Source: Chamaea fasciata (Eukaryota > Chordata > Aves > Passeriformes > Sylviidae). Taken from it: a stretch of DNA of 64,000 nucleotides. The notes below the pieces were generated by a model, which saw only the letters and a list, made by a program, of their open reading frames with translations, had not been told where the DNA came from and ran no database searches. The stretch lies in NCBI GenBank assembly GCA_029207755.1, contig JARCOQ010000012.1, positions 23,361,740 to 23,425,739 of the forward strand, given 5' to 3'. Every line of letters begins with the position of its first letter. The first letter of the stretch is position 1. The translations under genes and the position numbers were made by a program. This document shows, piece after piece, positions 11,034-21,636 of this stretch.

Positions 11034-14000
11034 TATTTCCTACTATAATCAGTTTTTCAAAACCGTGGCCAAAACTATAGCATGAACACAAATCAGAGAC
11101 TTTCTGATTTGTACTTGATCCCACATCAATAGTGAAATCTAATTAAGTCTTACAATAAAAGAATAGATGGCTAAATAGGCAAATTCTTGAATCAGAAATG
11201 GTAAGGAATATGCTTATCTACTAAAATTTGATGGTTGAATAGGGTATCTGATGTCACATTACTTTAGAAAAAAAATCCAGCTAAAATTTCCCATCAGATT
11301 CAAATATTCTCACACAATATTATCATTCTCAAAATATTTTGCTATTTACTACAGGATTCATAAATTCACGTTTGTGCCTGAATTATGTCTGTTAGAAAAT
11401 TTTGGGATTCTGTGTGGTTACTATTTCCTATAGAACTTAATCAGAGATGAGATTAAGGTGAGTCCAATAACCTCTGCAGCTGATTTTCAAGTCCTGCTTT
11501 GAGGCAGCCAGGGTTAGGTTTTAAGTCACAAACATCAGGTTTGTCACTGATGAGTGACTTGAATCAAGTCAAATCTTAAACCCATGAGAATTAAGATGGT
11601 CTCGGTTTAGGGCCACATGTTTACTGAGAACATCAAGCTGCGTAAGATTTTAGCTGAGAGTTTTGGTATTCCCTCTGCATCCTAAATCAGGAACTGGATT
11701 CTTCTGTCCAGAGGAGTTCTGTGGGGGAGCTCAGACCAGTGGATGACCACACTCCTGGGCACTTTCAGTCTGCAACAAGACAGGGGGGTTAAATGCAGCC
11801 TTAACTCTCTGCCGCAAGTTCTGCCTTCCAATCCAATTACAGACAACGTGGGGTTAATGCTCAGATCCATTTCTAACTGGGTTCTCCTCAGCTCTTGTTT
11901 GTCTTCCAGCTCTGCAGCCTCTCTTCCATGAAGTCTGGGGAGTTATGGCTGAATGCAGGGTAATGCAGTCAAGAATGGGACAAGTTCTCTTCCATCCTAT
12001 ATCCCTCTATAACAAAAACCAGACTGTGCATGCACACAAAACTTCCTGAATTCTGCAAAGTTTGGAAGAGAACCCTGTGATTTTGGCCGATATAGTCAGA
12101 AAATGTCATGGTTTTGTGGTTGTTGGATATGAAGACAAATATTATGAATATTAAGCCAAATTATTATTACTTTTTTTTAGGTTCAGAGAACATGAGGATA
12201 TTTTCTTGAATAAGAACAACATGCACTTTCCCCCTGTAAATATAGAATCTGCCTCTTCTATTTACTGAAAAATCCAGGAGGAAAAGTCCTGTAACACCAA
12301 GGTTGTGATGGTTTCTATGACTTAATGTTAAATTTAGTGAGATCTGCTTTGAAAATCACTGCATGTAGTGGACCATTACTTGTGTTTTTGGTGATTGAAG
12401 AGGAGTGCCTACAGAATCCTCATAGATGTTCCAAGTTGATAAACATTTTCAACCAACTATATTTCCTCAGCAATTCCCTGTCTTTTAATTGCACTATTTC
12501 TTTTTATTGCACTGACATTTTCCATTAGTTTCTAAATGGAGCAGATTTTTTTTCCATCAGTTTGGGATTTTTCCTACCAAAATATTCACTTCTCTTTTCA
12601 ATTTTGTATCTCATTCTTAGGGCTGGGAAGCATTTATGAAGTAGCTATTCCTCATGGCACCAGTGTTCTTCCAGCCTGATGCTGTTTCATTCCCAGAAAA
12701 ATCTGTCACTTGGGAATTGCAGATGTATTTAATAATTAAAGTATAAACTGTTTTTCTTTACAAAAATGTATGATTTCAGTGGTTTAGGCCTTAAGTGTAA
12801 ATCAACATGATTGATTTCGAGAAAGAGATGTTAACCCTTACTAAGGCTTCACCTTCTTCAGGTTTTTTTTAATGCTTTTTTGGTAAGCAGCAGGAAATTA
12901 ATATTAATTATGATGATATTTAAATTGGTTTAAAAAACCTTATGCAAAGCTTTTTTCATGGGTAAATATCAGAGATTCATACCAATAATATTTTTTTAAC
13001 CTCTCCTAAATCCAATCTCAACCCAAACTTCCATTTTTTTTAATCACAGTTTTTCTTTCAAGGGAACTATACTATGCCTATTTTTCCATCAGCTATTGAC
13101 AGAAAAAAAGAAACAAAATCCTGATAAATAACTCCTTAATGAATTATTATTTTGCTTGCACCAGACAGAGTTAAACCTTAAACTTGCTATAGAAATGGAG
13201 AAACTGCAGTGTACTTAAGACACTCAGACTCATTTAAAACTGAGCATATATTCTCTTTTTAAAGAATTTCTCTCAAAAGGTCCCTTCTGAATCTACTAGC
13301 AGTAGTTTTTCCTTTTCAGTGGACAAGCAATTTAAAAATAAAATACGAAAAATACACCATTTAAAAACTACATATCTGCATAAGAAAAGAAAGATGTTAG
13401 AACAGAGCAAGACTAAATCAAAATGAAATTATCAGTGTTCTCAGTGAAAGATAACAAGATGATTTCATGTGTTCTCAGCATTCTCACAAATCATTGTGTT
13501 ATTGACAGCTTATATTTGGATAAAGACACTTAAAACTTCAGAGGCTTGAGAGACTTTATTTTTTTTTCTCTGTCTTTGCCATTTCTATTACCTGTCTCCA
13601 TGTTATGTTAATCACAACGGCTTTTACACATTATAATTTTCAATTATGCTTCAATCTTCTAAATGCATAAATTGTTCCGGTCAAATGTAAGGCTCCAAAG
13701 GTGTGCAAAAATGCTGGATCAGAAAACTGGATCATAATGAATTGTTTCATAAAATATCTTCTCTTTCATTAGAGACATTATGTGTCTGAATGCTCGAGGT
13801 GAACAGGAGGTCAGGCCGTGAAAAACTGCTGAAAGCAGCTTTTATAAAAGTCAGTGCATTCTAATAAGTGATGATAAGAATGTGAGAAGATTCCAAGCTG
13901 CTCCTCACAATTGTTAAACACAGGAGGTAAAATCCCTGCGTTTCATGTAATGTTGCCAATGATTCATTAGCCACAGGAAAAAAATCAAACACTAGTAAGA

Positions 14001-15725
14001 GATGAGAAGAGGGACAAAGTTTACTTTGGATTTGTATTGTTTGTAAGATGATATCTACAGGTACAAAGACGAACATTTCCTACAAACATGAACTTAATTC
14101 CTCCCACATGCATAAAGACTTCTGCAGTGAATATTTGGTGGCCTGCAGTCTCATGTTATCAGCTGTTTACCTGGTTTCCTTTAAATTTTATGTACAAAAT
14201 TTATGCCTCTGACATGTCTTCAGAGTTCAATATTTTATGCATGCCGAGAAAAGTTAATGAGAGTTTTAATTTTAAATATTTGTCTTCAATAAATGCATAC
14301 AGACATATGGTGGTTTTTTAGTGAAAGGTTCACAAAAAGGTTTTATTTATTAAGGCAAAAGTTATGAATGTGAACTTTATGGAGTTGTTCATTAAAAATA
14401 TTTTGTGTACGTACATTCAGGAAATTCTAATAATTGCAGTAGACTAGATGGGTACATTGAGCTCACATCAATAAATCTGGATGGAAATTGGGGCCTGGAG
14501 AGCACCTTATGGTTCACATTGAGGGGGAAGGAAACAAAGGAGGAACTTGGCAAGGAAAGCAGAAAAGAAGTGTTTAACAGCCAATCTCTGGATGGTTTAT
14601 CAGCCAAGATAATCTCCTTAGTATTCAGATGAGAGAAAGCAGCCAGATGTTTGGGCAGAAAAAGGAGCTGAAGGCTGTGGATGCACACAGAGATTTACAG
14701 GTTTTTCCCTCCCGGTGCCGGAGGGAAAATATATATATTTGATATACATATATATATGTATATCAAATATACAGTATTTGATATTCTCTTGCATTCAGAG
14801 TGGTGCAGCCTCAGCCTGAGCTGTATTATGGCAGGAGGGAGTGGAGTTTGATCCTTCCCAAAAATACAGTTTCTTCAAAGAGCATCCAAATAATGGATTA
14901 GGTTGCAAACCCACACTTGTATGAGCAGTGATTTCTAAGCACTTCAGGGATATTCAGTCCCAACAAAGCTTAACAGAGGAATAACAAGTGATGGATTTGA
15001 TTTGATTTCCAAGCTGATTGATTCTTTAAATTTCACAAGGTAATAATTAGACAAATAGATCTAATTCCTGTAATGTAGGGATGCTTGCAAAGGAATCCTT
15101 ATCTTGGCAAAAGAGTTCGGGTACGTATTTGTCTTAATTTAGGGCAAATTTGGGAGGAAACTTCTGAATGGGATTTTTCTAGAAAACAAACTCAAGTGAC
15201 TCCTCTGCTAACTGGTCCGGAAAAAATTTCCTTAGAGAAAAGTGGAAAAAAATGTTTATTCAATAAGCAAAATATTCACAAGCACAAAAAAGGAATAATA
15301 TTGAACAACAAAACTTCTCACCATTCTGAAGTGAGATGGTAAAATTGAGAAAGACTTTGCTCTGGGTTGTAGCTCAGCTCACCCAGTCTCTTATCAGTCT
15401 TTCTGGCACTGAAAAATGCTGTCCTGGACCCTGGTGGGCCACAAGCCTGAGCTTTGGGTGTTTTTCTGGGTTTTCAGTCTAAAACAGGTTTAAACATTTC
15501 AAGGAAAAGAAAAAAAAAACTGTCTAGGGAACTTCTCTGTCTCAGCTAGCTAAAAATGAACTAAAAGCAAATGAGATCTCTGTCCCACTGTCTGTCCGTC
15601 CTGCAGATGACACAGTCCAGGAGAAGAATGTGGAGGCGTGAGTGCAGTTTCTGTGAACAAACTCAGCACTTGTCTTTCCCCCTCTTTGATCTCAGAAGCA
15701 GTCTTAAAGGTACAGAACATATTAC
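11034..15725. other. AT-rich gene-free stretch
   Basis: About 4.7 kb without a recognisable gene or repeat family, except the palindrome cluster at 14702-14771. Frames are short (at most 98 codons, 14392-14688 on minus) and show no domain. This is the longest stretch here free of CR1 or LTR insertions. Confidence 0.5.
14702..14771. repeat. Two adjacent inverted repeats (hairpin + 38-bp perfect palindrome)
   Basis: First, an inverted repeat with arms TTTTCCCTCC and GGAGGGAAAA surrounds a 7-base loop (about 14703-14729). Directly after it, 14734-14771 is a perfect 38-base palindrome centred between 14752 and 14753, AT-rich with a central ATATAT core. I paired the bases outward from the centre: symmetry holds for 19 base pairs and breaks at 14733/14772. 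No transposase or target duplication is evident. Confidence 0.9.
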
Positions 15726-15730
15726 CCAAC

Positions 15731-16353
15731 TGTAGTGGTTTGAAAGCAAAACCAGTGAGACACTCCAAGTCAGAAATACAATTTAATAGGAAGAGAGGAA
15801 AAAAAAAGAAGTAAAATAAAATAAATGCAATAATACAAAAGACCACTGACAGAGTCAGAATACAACCTGGCACCCTGTTGGTCAGGGTGTTGGAAAGAGT
15901 CCAAAAGTAAGCCCTCCTGGAGTGGCAGATGTGGTCCTGTTGGAAGTAGAGATGGTCCTGTAGAGAAAAGGGTCCAGAGATGGGTCCAGTCTTCCTTCGG
16001 GAATCCTATGGGAACACTGGATGTCTGGTGACACTTGTGGGTCCTTTTTGTCTAGGTGGAAATGGTTTGGCTCCTCCTCCCTGGCTAGAGCATCTCACAA
16101 TGGGATGATGTAATGTGTCATGTCATTGGTGAGTTTTAATGGCCCATTAACTGAAGATATCCCCATGGAGCTAATGGGAGGGTGAACAGAGATAAGAAAC
16201 AATGACCCACCTGGTTTTAACAGCTGGATTATTATCAGAAAGGCAGTCACCCCCTCCCTCCTGGAGTTACGACAGATAAAGAAAAAACACCTCCACAAAC
16301 AGGTTTCAACAGATGGAATAAACTTTTTTTTTTTGGTTACATAACTCAAGACA
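15731..16353 (-). mobile_element. Solo LTR of an avian ERVL-like retrovirus (623 bp)
   Basis: On + the element starts TGTAGTGGTTTG and ends CTCAAGACA. It is bounded by the 5-base duplication CCAAC at 15726-15730 and 16354-16358. On the minus strand it starts TGTCTTGAG and ends CACTACA, with an ATTAAA polyadenylation-type signal about 55 bases before that end, so the minus orientation fits. An inverted motif around ACCCTG/CAGGGT (near 15870-15890) is inside. No gag, pol or env remains, so it is a solo LTR left by recombination. Its sequence differs clearly from the 8212-9023 LTR, implying a different subfamily or integration time. Confidence 0.87.
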
Positions 16354-16358
16354 CCAAC

Positions 16359-17795
16359 ATAAACAGAACAAACAATGGGGGATGCAAGCACTACACAGTG
16401 ACCCTAGGACAGAGTACCTTTCTTTGATGCCTTCTACTTAAAACCTCTGCTTCAGATATCCATAGCCAATTCCTTGGATTGCAGTCCCTCTGTTCTGCAT
16501 GCAAACTCCTGTAACAGAGCTGTCCCCAATGCTCCTCAGGCTGTGTCCTAATGCTTTCCACACTCATATTTCTTTAAAGATGAGTGTCTCAAAATGAACA
16601 AAGCCTTGGAATGATGTGAGCAGCTCAACTGGGAGAGAGATAAAAATATGAGTAGCATCCTGAGCAGGAAGTATTTTTATTTTAATTCCAAATTTCACTC
16701 TACACTTCATATAGATATATACTGTTTATCATGGTTGCACTACCAATACATAAATCTTTATTTTCTCTTGCCAATATTAGGCTTCTATATTGATTTAAAC
16801 AAATGCTACATCTCGTTGATTAGTCTGTGCACGAAGATAAATCAATAAACCTCCGAAACTTAATAAGATGGTGGAAAGAATTAATGTAAGCTGAGGCCTT
16901 TTGAATAATAAGATTTCATCACTGTACATTGCCATAAAAATTCCCATTTTTAAGAAAACAATCTCGATTCCAGGGGGGGCAAGGCTTCCTACCAACTATA
17001 ATTATATGTAGGCCAACCAATTTGATGTATGTAGGACATCCAAAAGGAAGGTGGGTTGCAGACACTTAATTTGAAGGGTATTATTTTTAGTCCCACTGAG
17101 GACTAGTGGTATGAAAACAATTAGGATCTTTTGTCAAGTTAATTAAATTTTAGTAAGTCTAGTAGTCTCAGTGGGTTTGGTACACCAGAGGAAATGCTAA
17201 TTAAAACTTAAATTCATCCTGGTATAATAGGGAGCTTTAATTCTGGTAGCAAATGAGTGTTTTGCATACTGATAGATATTCAAACACTGATTTTTAACTA
17301 GATGAGGGTGAACCTTTAAATGATTCAGATATGCTGAAGACTCAGTTGAGAACACCAATGAGTGTGTTACATCCTGGAGAAATCCACCTCAGGAACATTT
17401 AACAGTCTGGGAAGGTTGTCCCATTCTTAAGGAAATGGTGTCAGCTTAACTGGATCCAAACTAACATAGAGCAATTCAAAAGCAATACAAATGTAAATGT
17501 TTAAAACTATGGGGCAAGGGAGAGAAAATAATTCTACCAACTCCCCTTCTCTACTTGCTTTTTCTACTCTCTTGGTGGGCAACAGAGTTTTGTTGACATA
17601 ATTGCTTTGTGGCAGATACAAGAAGACTGACTGTGCAGTTTTTTGTTCCTACCACTTGAATTTCAATGGTCAGCCACCATATGACATAATTTTCAGACCA
17701 CTTTCTTCATCACTATCTGCTTGAAAGACTCTCCAATAGCCTAAAAAGACACACAAGGAAGATGGAGATGGGGCTTCTTACAAGAGTCATACAAG
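16359..17795. other. Unique DNA between LTR and CR1
   Basis: AT-rich with no repeat family recognised. A 66-codon minus-strand frame (16795-16995) is hydrophobic in its second half and is discussed under rejected items. No splice signals or upstream coding support are seen. Confidence 0.5.
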
Positions 17796-18074
17796 AGTGA
17801 CAGGATAAAGGGGAATGACTTACCACTGCCAGGGGGCAGGGTTAGGTGGGATATTGGAAAGGAATTGTTCCCTGGGAGGGTGGTGAGACCCTGGCACAGG
17901 GTGTCCAGAGAAGCTGTGGCTGCCCCTGGATCCCTGGCAGGGTCCAAGGCCAGGTTGGACACTGGGGCTTGGAGCAGCCTGGGACAATGGAAGATTCCCC
18001 TGCCCATGGCAGGGGTAGCACTGGATGAGCTTTAAGATCCCTCTAAGCCATGTCATTCTGTGATTCTGTGATTG
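17796..18074 (+). mobile_element. CR1 LINE 3' end
   Basis: About 280 bases of CR1 3' region on the + strand, running from GTGACAGGATAAAGG to the tail ATTCTGTGATTCTGTGATTG, where the octamer repeat is well preserved. It is closely similar to the copies at 20806 and 35388, indicating the same subfamily. Confidence 0.94.
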
Positions 18075-19124
18075 AATAGTCAATTCATCTTAGGTTTATG
18101 CTTCTTTTTTACCTTTCAATGTACTGATCAAATTCAGACATGCAAAAGATTTTCCTTTAAAATGACAACTACCAACCTGGATTGGAAATTCCCTTTGGTT
18201 TTATCTGCATTCTAAAAGGCAAGAAAAGAGCATTATGGTGTTTTCCCCCTTCCATGGAGAAGGAAATGTGACAACTGTCTGCACCCTCCTTGAGGCTGGG
18301 CTGTGTCTGCCTGTGCATCCCAGTGCTGGGACAGAACTCCTGGCTGGAGTGCAGAGTCCTCTCCGGAGATGTGTGCCCATCTCTGCTAGCGTGAGCTCAG
18401 AATCACATTGCAGATCTGCTCTGTTGCGCTCCAAGGACTGGGAATATTGATGGAAATCTCTTTGTCAGATGGCTGGCCACTTAAATTCAGCTGATATTCT
18501 GAGTTTGGAGCTATTTGGGTAAATAATGTTCATCAGCTACCACTTGAAGACAGGGTCAAAACTTGGGCAGAGGGATCTGTAAATGAGAGGAGATCTGCTT
18601 GGCTGGGACACGGTCTGCTCCCTGGAAAAAGGAGTTTGTACCTTGTTCTGCCCTCAGCACAACACTGCCTCTTTCACACCTTGTTTCTCTTACCGGTTGG
18701 ACGCTGGGATGCTGGAACAATGGCTGGGTTCTTCTCAGTAAGGAACCACTGATCATGCCAGTCCTGGATTACCTGGGAGCCATGTCAGGGACAAGAAGGA
18801 TACTCAGCCAAGGGGAAAAAAAAAAAAAAAAAAAAAAAAAAAGGAAAAAAAAAAAAAAAAAAAGGAGAGAACTTGTGGTCTGTGATGTTTGCCTGTTTGA
18901 TGATAAACCAGAATGGTTTCTACAGACTGATAATACACAGAGCACACTTCAAGGGACAGAGACGGAGAGAAGCTGAGATTGCCTTTGTAGGTAATGCTCG
19001 GGGCTCTCTCAGGGCTCCCTCTGCTAAACCATTACTGGCTCAAGTGCATGAGACAAAGGACGGCCTAATTATCCACCTACTTTTTCCTTCCTTACATAAT
19101 TAACAGAGAATCATAAATCACACA
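18075..19124. other. Unique DNA with a long A tract
   Basis: The notable feature is an A-rich run at 18816-18863 (A27, GG, A19). No polyadenylation signal or coding remnant precedes it, so there is no support for a retrocopy. The remainder is unassigned. Confidence 0.55.
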
Positions 19125-19326
19125 CAATCTCAGAATGGTTTGGGTTGGAAGGGATCTTAAATTCCATCTAGTGCCACCCCTACCATGGCAGGGACACCTC
19201 CCACTGTCACAGGCTGCTCCAAGCCCCAGTGTCCAGCCTGGCCTTGGACACTGCCAGGGATCCAGGGGCAGCCACAGCTTCTCTGGACACCCTGTGCCAG
19301 GGCCTTCCCACCCTCCTAGGGAGGGA
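19125..19326 (-). mobile_element. CR1 LINE 3' end
   Basis: On + it begins AATCTCAGAATGGTTTGGGTTGGAAGGG (CR1 tail reversed) and runs to CACCCTCCTAGGGAGGG. Only about 200 bases of the 3' untranslated region remain. The octamer tail is degraded, with one partial AGAATCATA near 19107. Confidence 0.92.
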
Positions 19327-20805
19327 ATGCTGCCTCAGGCGTGAATAGGGAGAAGATGCACCAGGAATGTGCCATGTCTTCACTAGTGATGGTGGTAACA
19401 TCTACTGAGCTTGTTGTGGGAAGGATTTCTCTTTCATGTAACAATAGAAGGGAAAAATAAGAGTTGAAATCCATTCTTATTGACTGTAAAGTGAAAAGAG
19501 ATCTGCGGGGGATAGCATTGGGCATTGCAGAAACGAGCTATGGTAGTTTCCAGCTGTGCAGTCCCCTTGGATCAGACATCAATACACATCAGGGAGCAGA
19601 AATTTCATTTGCAGATTTCTTGAAAATAATTCCTAAAATCACACCTTCTAAAATGTCCTACTCATTCCTACATGGCCATGCGGGCTGCAGAGCTGACTGA
19701 GCAGCAGCCTGTGCTGTTCCTGTGGCTCTGACAGACACATCACCCCTGACTCCTAACTGGTGCGTACAGAGCAACTATCACACCTCCCTTGAAGTTTCCT
19801 TAACAAAGTGACTTCGTTGGGATCTGCTCAAAAAAGATGCAGAGCTCAAAAGCAGCCTGCAGAGAACTTTCTCTGGGAGCATTCTCCAGCGTCAGAAAGA
19901 TTAAAAAGTACAGGGAGAGTTCTTGCCGCCACAGATTCACTTTTCTCTGCTCCCAGGTGCTTCCAGGCAACAGGAAAACAACATAGCCTATTGCAGCCAT
20001 CGAGAAACAATGAACACTCCAAGCCCCCTATCAGTGTGCTATTCAGCAGAAGTTAACACCGACACAAAAGATCTTTGGACCTTGAAAGTTGGAGGCAACT
20101 TTCGTTCAGAAATGGAAATAACTTATAAATCTGTTTGGCAGACTGGAAGTGGATTAGTAAATACTTAAGTAAAATGCACAGCAGCTTATATATATCCATC
20201 TTCTGTTCTGACAAGTGAGGCTTAAATTATTGATAACAGACTTGTAAACATACTCCTGTGTCTTGCAAACCTGGCTTACTTTTTGAGGATTTCTGATGGG
20301 TCTGTTATTCATGCTTTTCTCCTCAGAAGCTGAAGGAAGGCAATGTCTATTTTTGCAATATCAAAGTGCATTATCAGCTAGATTTATCTGTGATGAATTA
20401 GCAGTAGGGAAGGAAAAGTTTTTATAAAAGTGAAATTCTGTACCTGACAGTTCACGGTATTTCTACTTCACTGCCAAAAGGCCTGCCTTGTTCTAAAATA
20501 AGAATTAATTCAACAAAAGGAACATAATTTCTATCAAACCTCATTTTAATAAGCAAAACCAACAGCAAACCCAAAAACTAAATTACTCAGAAGTAAATCA
20601 CAATGGAAACAACTAATTCCAAAATATGTTGTAGCTTTCAGAAAGCCACATACCACAAATATCCATCCCAGGACATAAACATTATTCAAATACTTTGAGA
20701 CAGAAAGAGAGGGGGAGAATATTTTTTTCCTGCATGTCAAGCTTTGGCAGGAGACCACTTTAATTCCTAAGATAAGGAAACTCCATCCCAGATGAAGGAG
20801 GGCAG
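19327..20805. other. Unique DNA
   Basis: No recognised repeat. Frames of 78-82 codons near 19464-20168 lack domains. The sequence is mixed in composition, with a somewhat GC-richer part at 19670-19990. Confidence 0.5.
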
Positions 20806-21043
20806 ATGTTGGATTAGATACTATGAAGAAATTTATCCCTAGGACAGTGGGCAGGCCCTGGCACAGGGTGCCCAGAGAAGCTGTGGCTGCCCCTGGATCC
20901 CTGGGCAGGGTCCAAGGCCAGGTTGGACACTGGGGCTTGGAGCAGCCTAGGATAGTGGAAGGTGTCCCTGCCCATGGCAAGGGTGGCACTGGATGGTATT
21001 TGAGATCCATTCAAACCCAAAACACTCCATGATTCCATGATCT
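20806..21043 (+). mobile_element. CR1 LINE 3' end
   Basis: A short + strand CR1 tail. The block from GGCAGGCCCTGGCACAGGG to TTGGAGCAGCCTAGG matches the 17796 copy almost base for base. It ends with a mutated octamer tail (CCATGATTCCATGATC). The minus-strand frame of 154 codons crossing it is incidental. Confidence 0.93.
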
Positions 21044-21449
21044 CTGGCAAGGCAGAGCGAAGATCAAAGCTTAGTGCTCATTTGTGGAGAACAGTTTCGT
21101 TTTGGTTGTGCTCTGAGATGTTTATGTGTTTTATGGATAGGGAAGGTGCTGCCTGTGTGATCAATGCTGAAAACACCTGCAGGTGCTTGGGCAGCCTGGG
21201 CTGTCAGGGACACCGTGTGCTCTGGGAACTGTGCTGTTCCAGCCCAGCCAGTTTTACTGATACTCTTCAAAAATGTGCTGTGCAAGAACAGAAAACATTT
21301 TTCTTCCCATGCCCCAGCCTGTCTTTAAGCCCTGAGAAAACGTAAGAGGTGACAAAGACCTGAACAGAGAAAACATTGATCCCAACCAGCCCTGTGCTGT
21401 GTCCTGATGAGCCACGACCTGAACCCAGCCCCGAGTTCACAGCAAGCAC
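21044..21449. other. Unique DNA between CR1 and minisatellite
   Basis: About 400 bases without an identifiable element. The frame of 102 codons at 21037-21345 has no recognisable features. Confidence 0.5.
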
Positions 21450-21636
21450 AGAGGGACCTGTCATTGCGGGGTGTGGCACTGCAGGGTGTGGCACTGCGGG
21501 GTGTGGCACTGAGGGGTGTGGCACTGAGGGACCTGTCACGGAGGGGGGTGTGTCATTGCAGGGTGTGTCACTGAGGGGTGAGTCACTGAGGGGTGTGTCA
21601 CTGATGGATGTGTCGCTGAGGGGTGTGTCACTGAAA
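21450..21636 (+). repeat. 15-bp-unit minisatellite (about 11-12 units)
   Basis: Tandem units of the type GTGTGKCACTGAGGG are repeated with substitutions; one variant unit near 21530 reads ACCTGTCACGGAGG. Early units carry GTGTGGCAC and later units GTGTGTCAC, so the array has two sub-blocks. Because the unit is 15 bases, frames stay open through it on both strands (for example 106 codons on +, 138 on -). This explains those frames without invoking a gene. Confidence 0.93.

Noticed and set aside
16795..16995. Hydrophobic 66-codon minus-strand frame, considered as a nuclear mitochondrial insert or membrane-protein exon
   Set aside because: It begins right after a stop with no ATG, matches no avian mitochondrial protein I know, and has only a poor acceptor upstream.
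18816..18863. A27-GG-A19 run as the tail of a processed retrocopy
   Set aside because: No polyadenylation signal, coding remnant or flanking target duplication is found.
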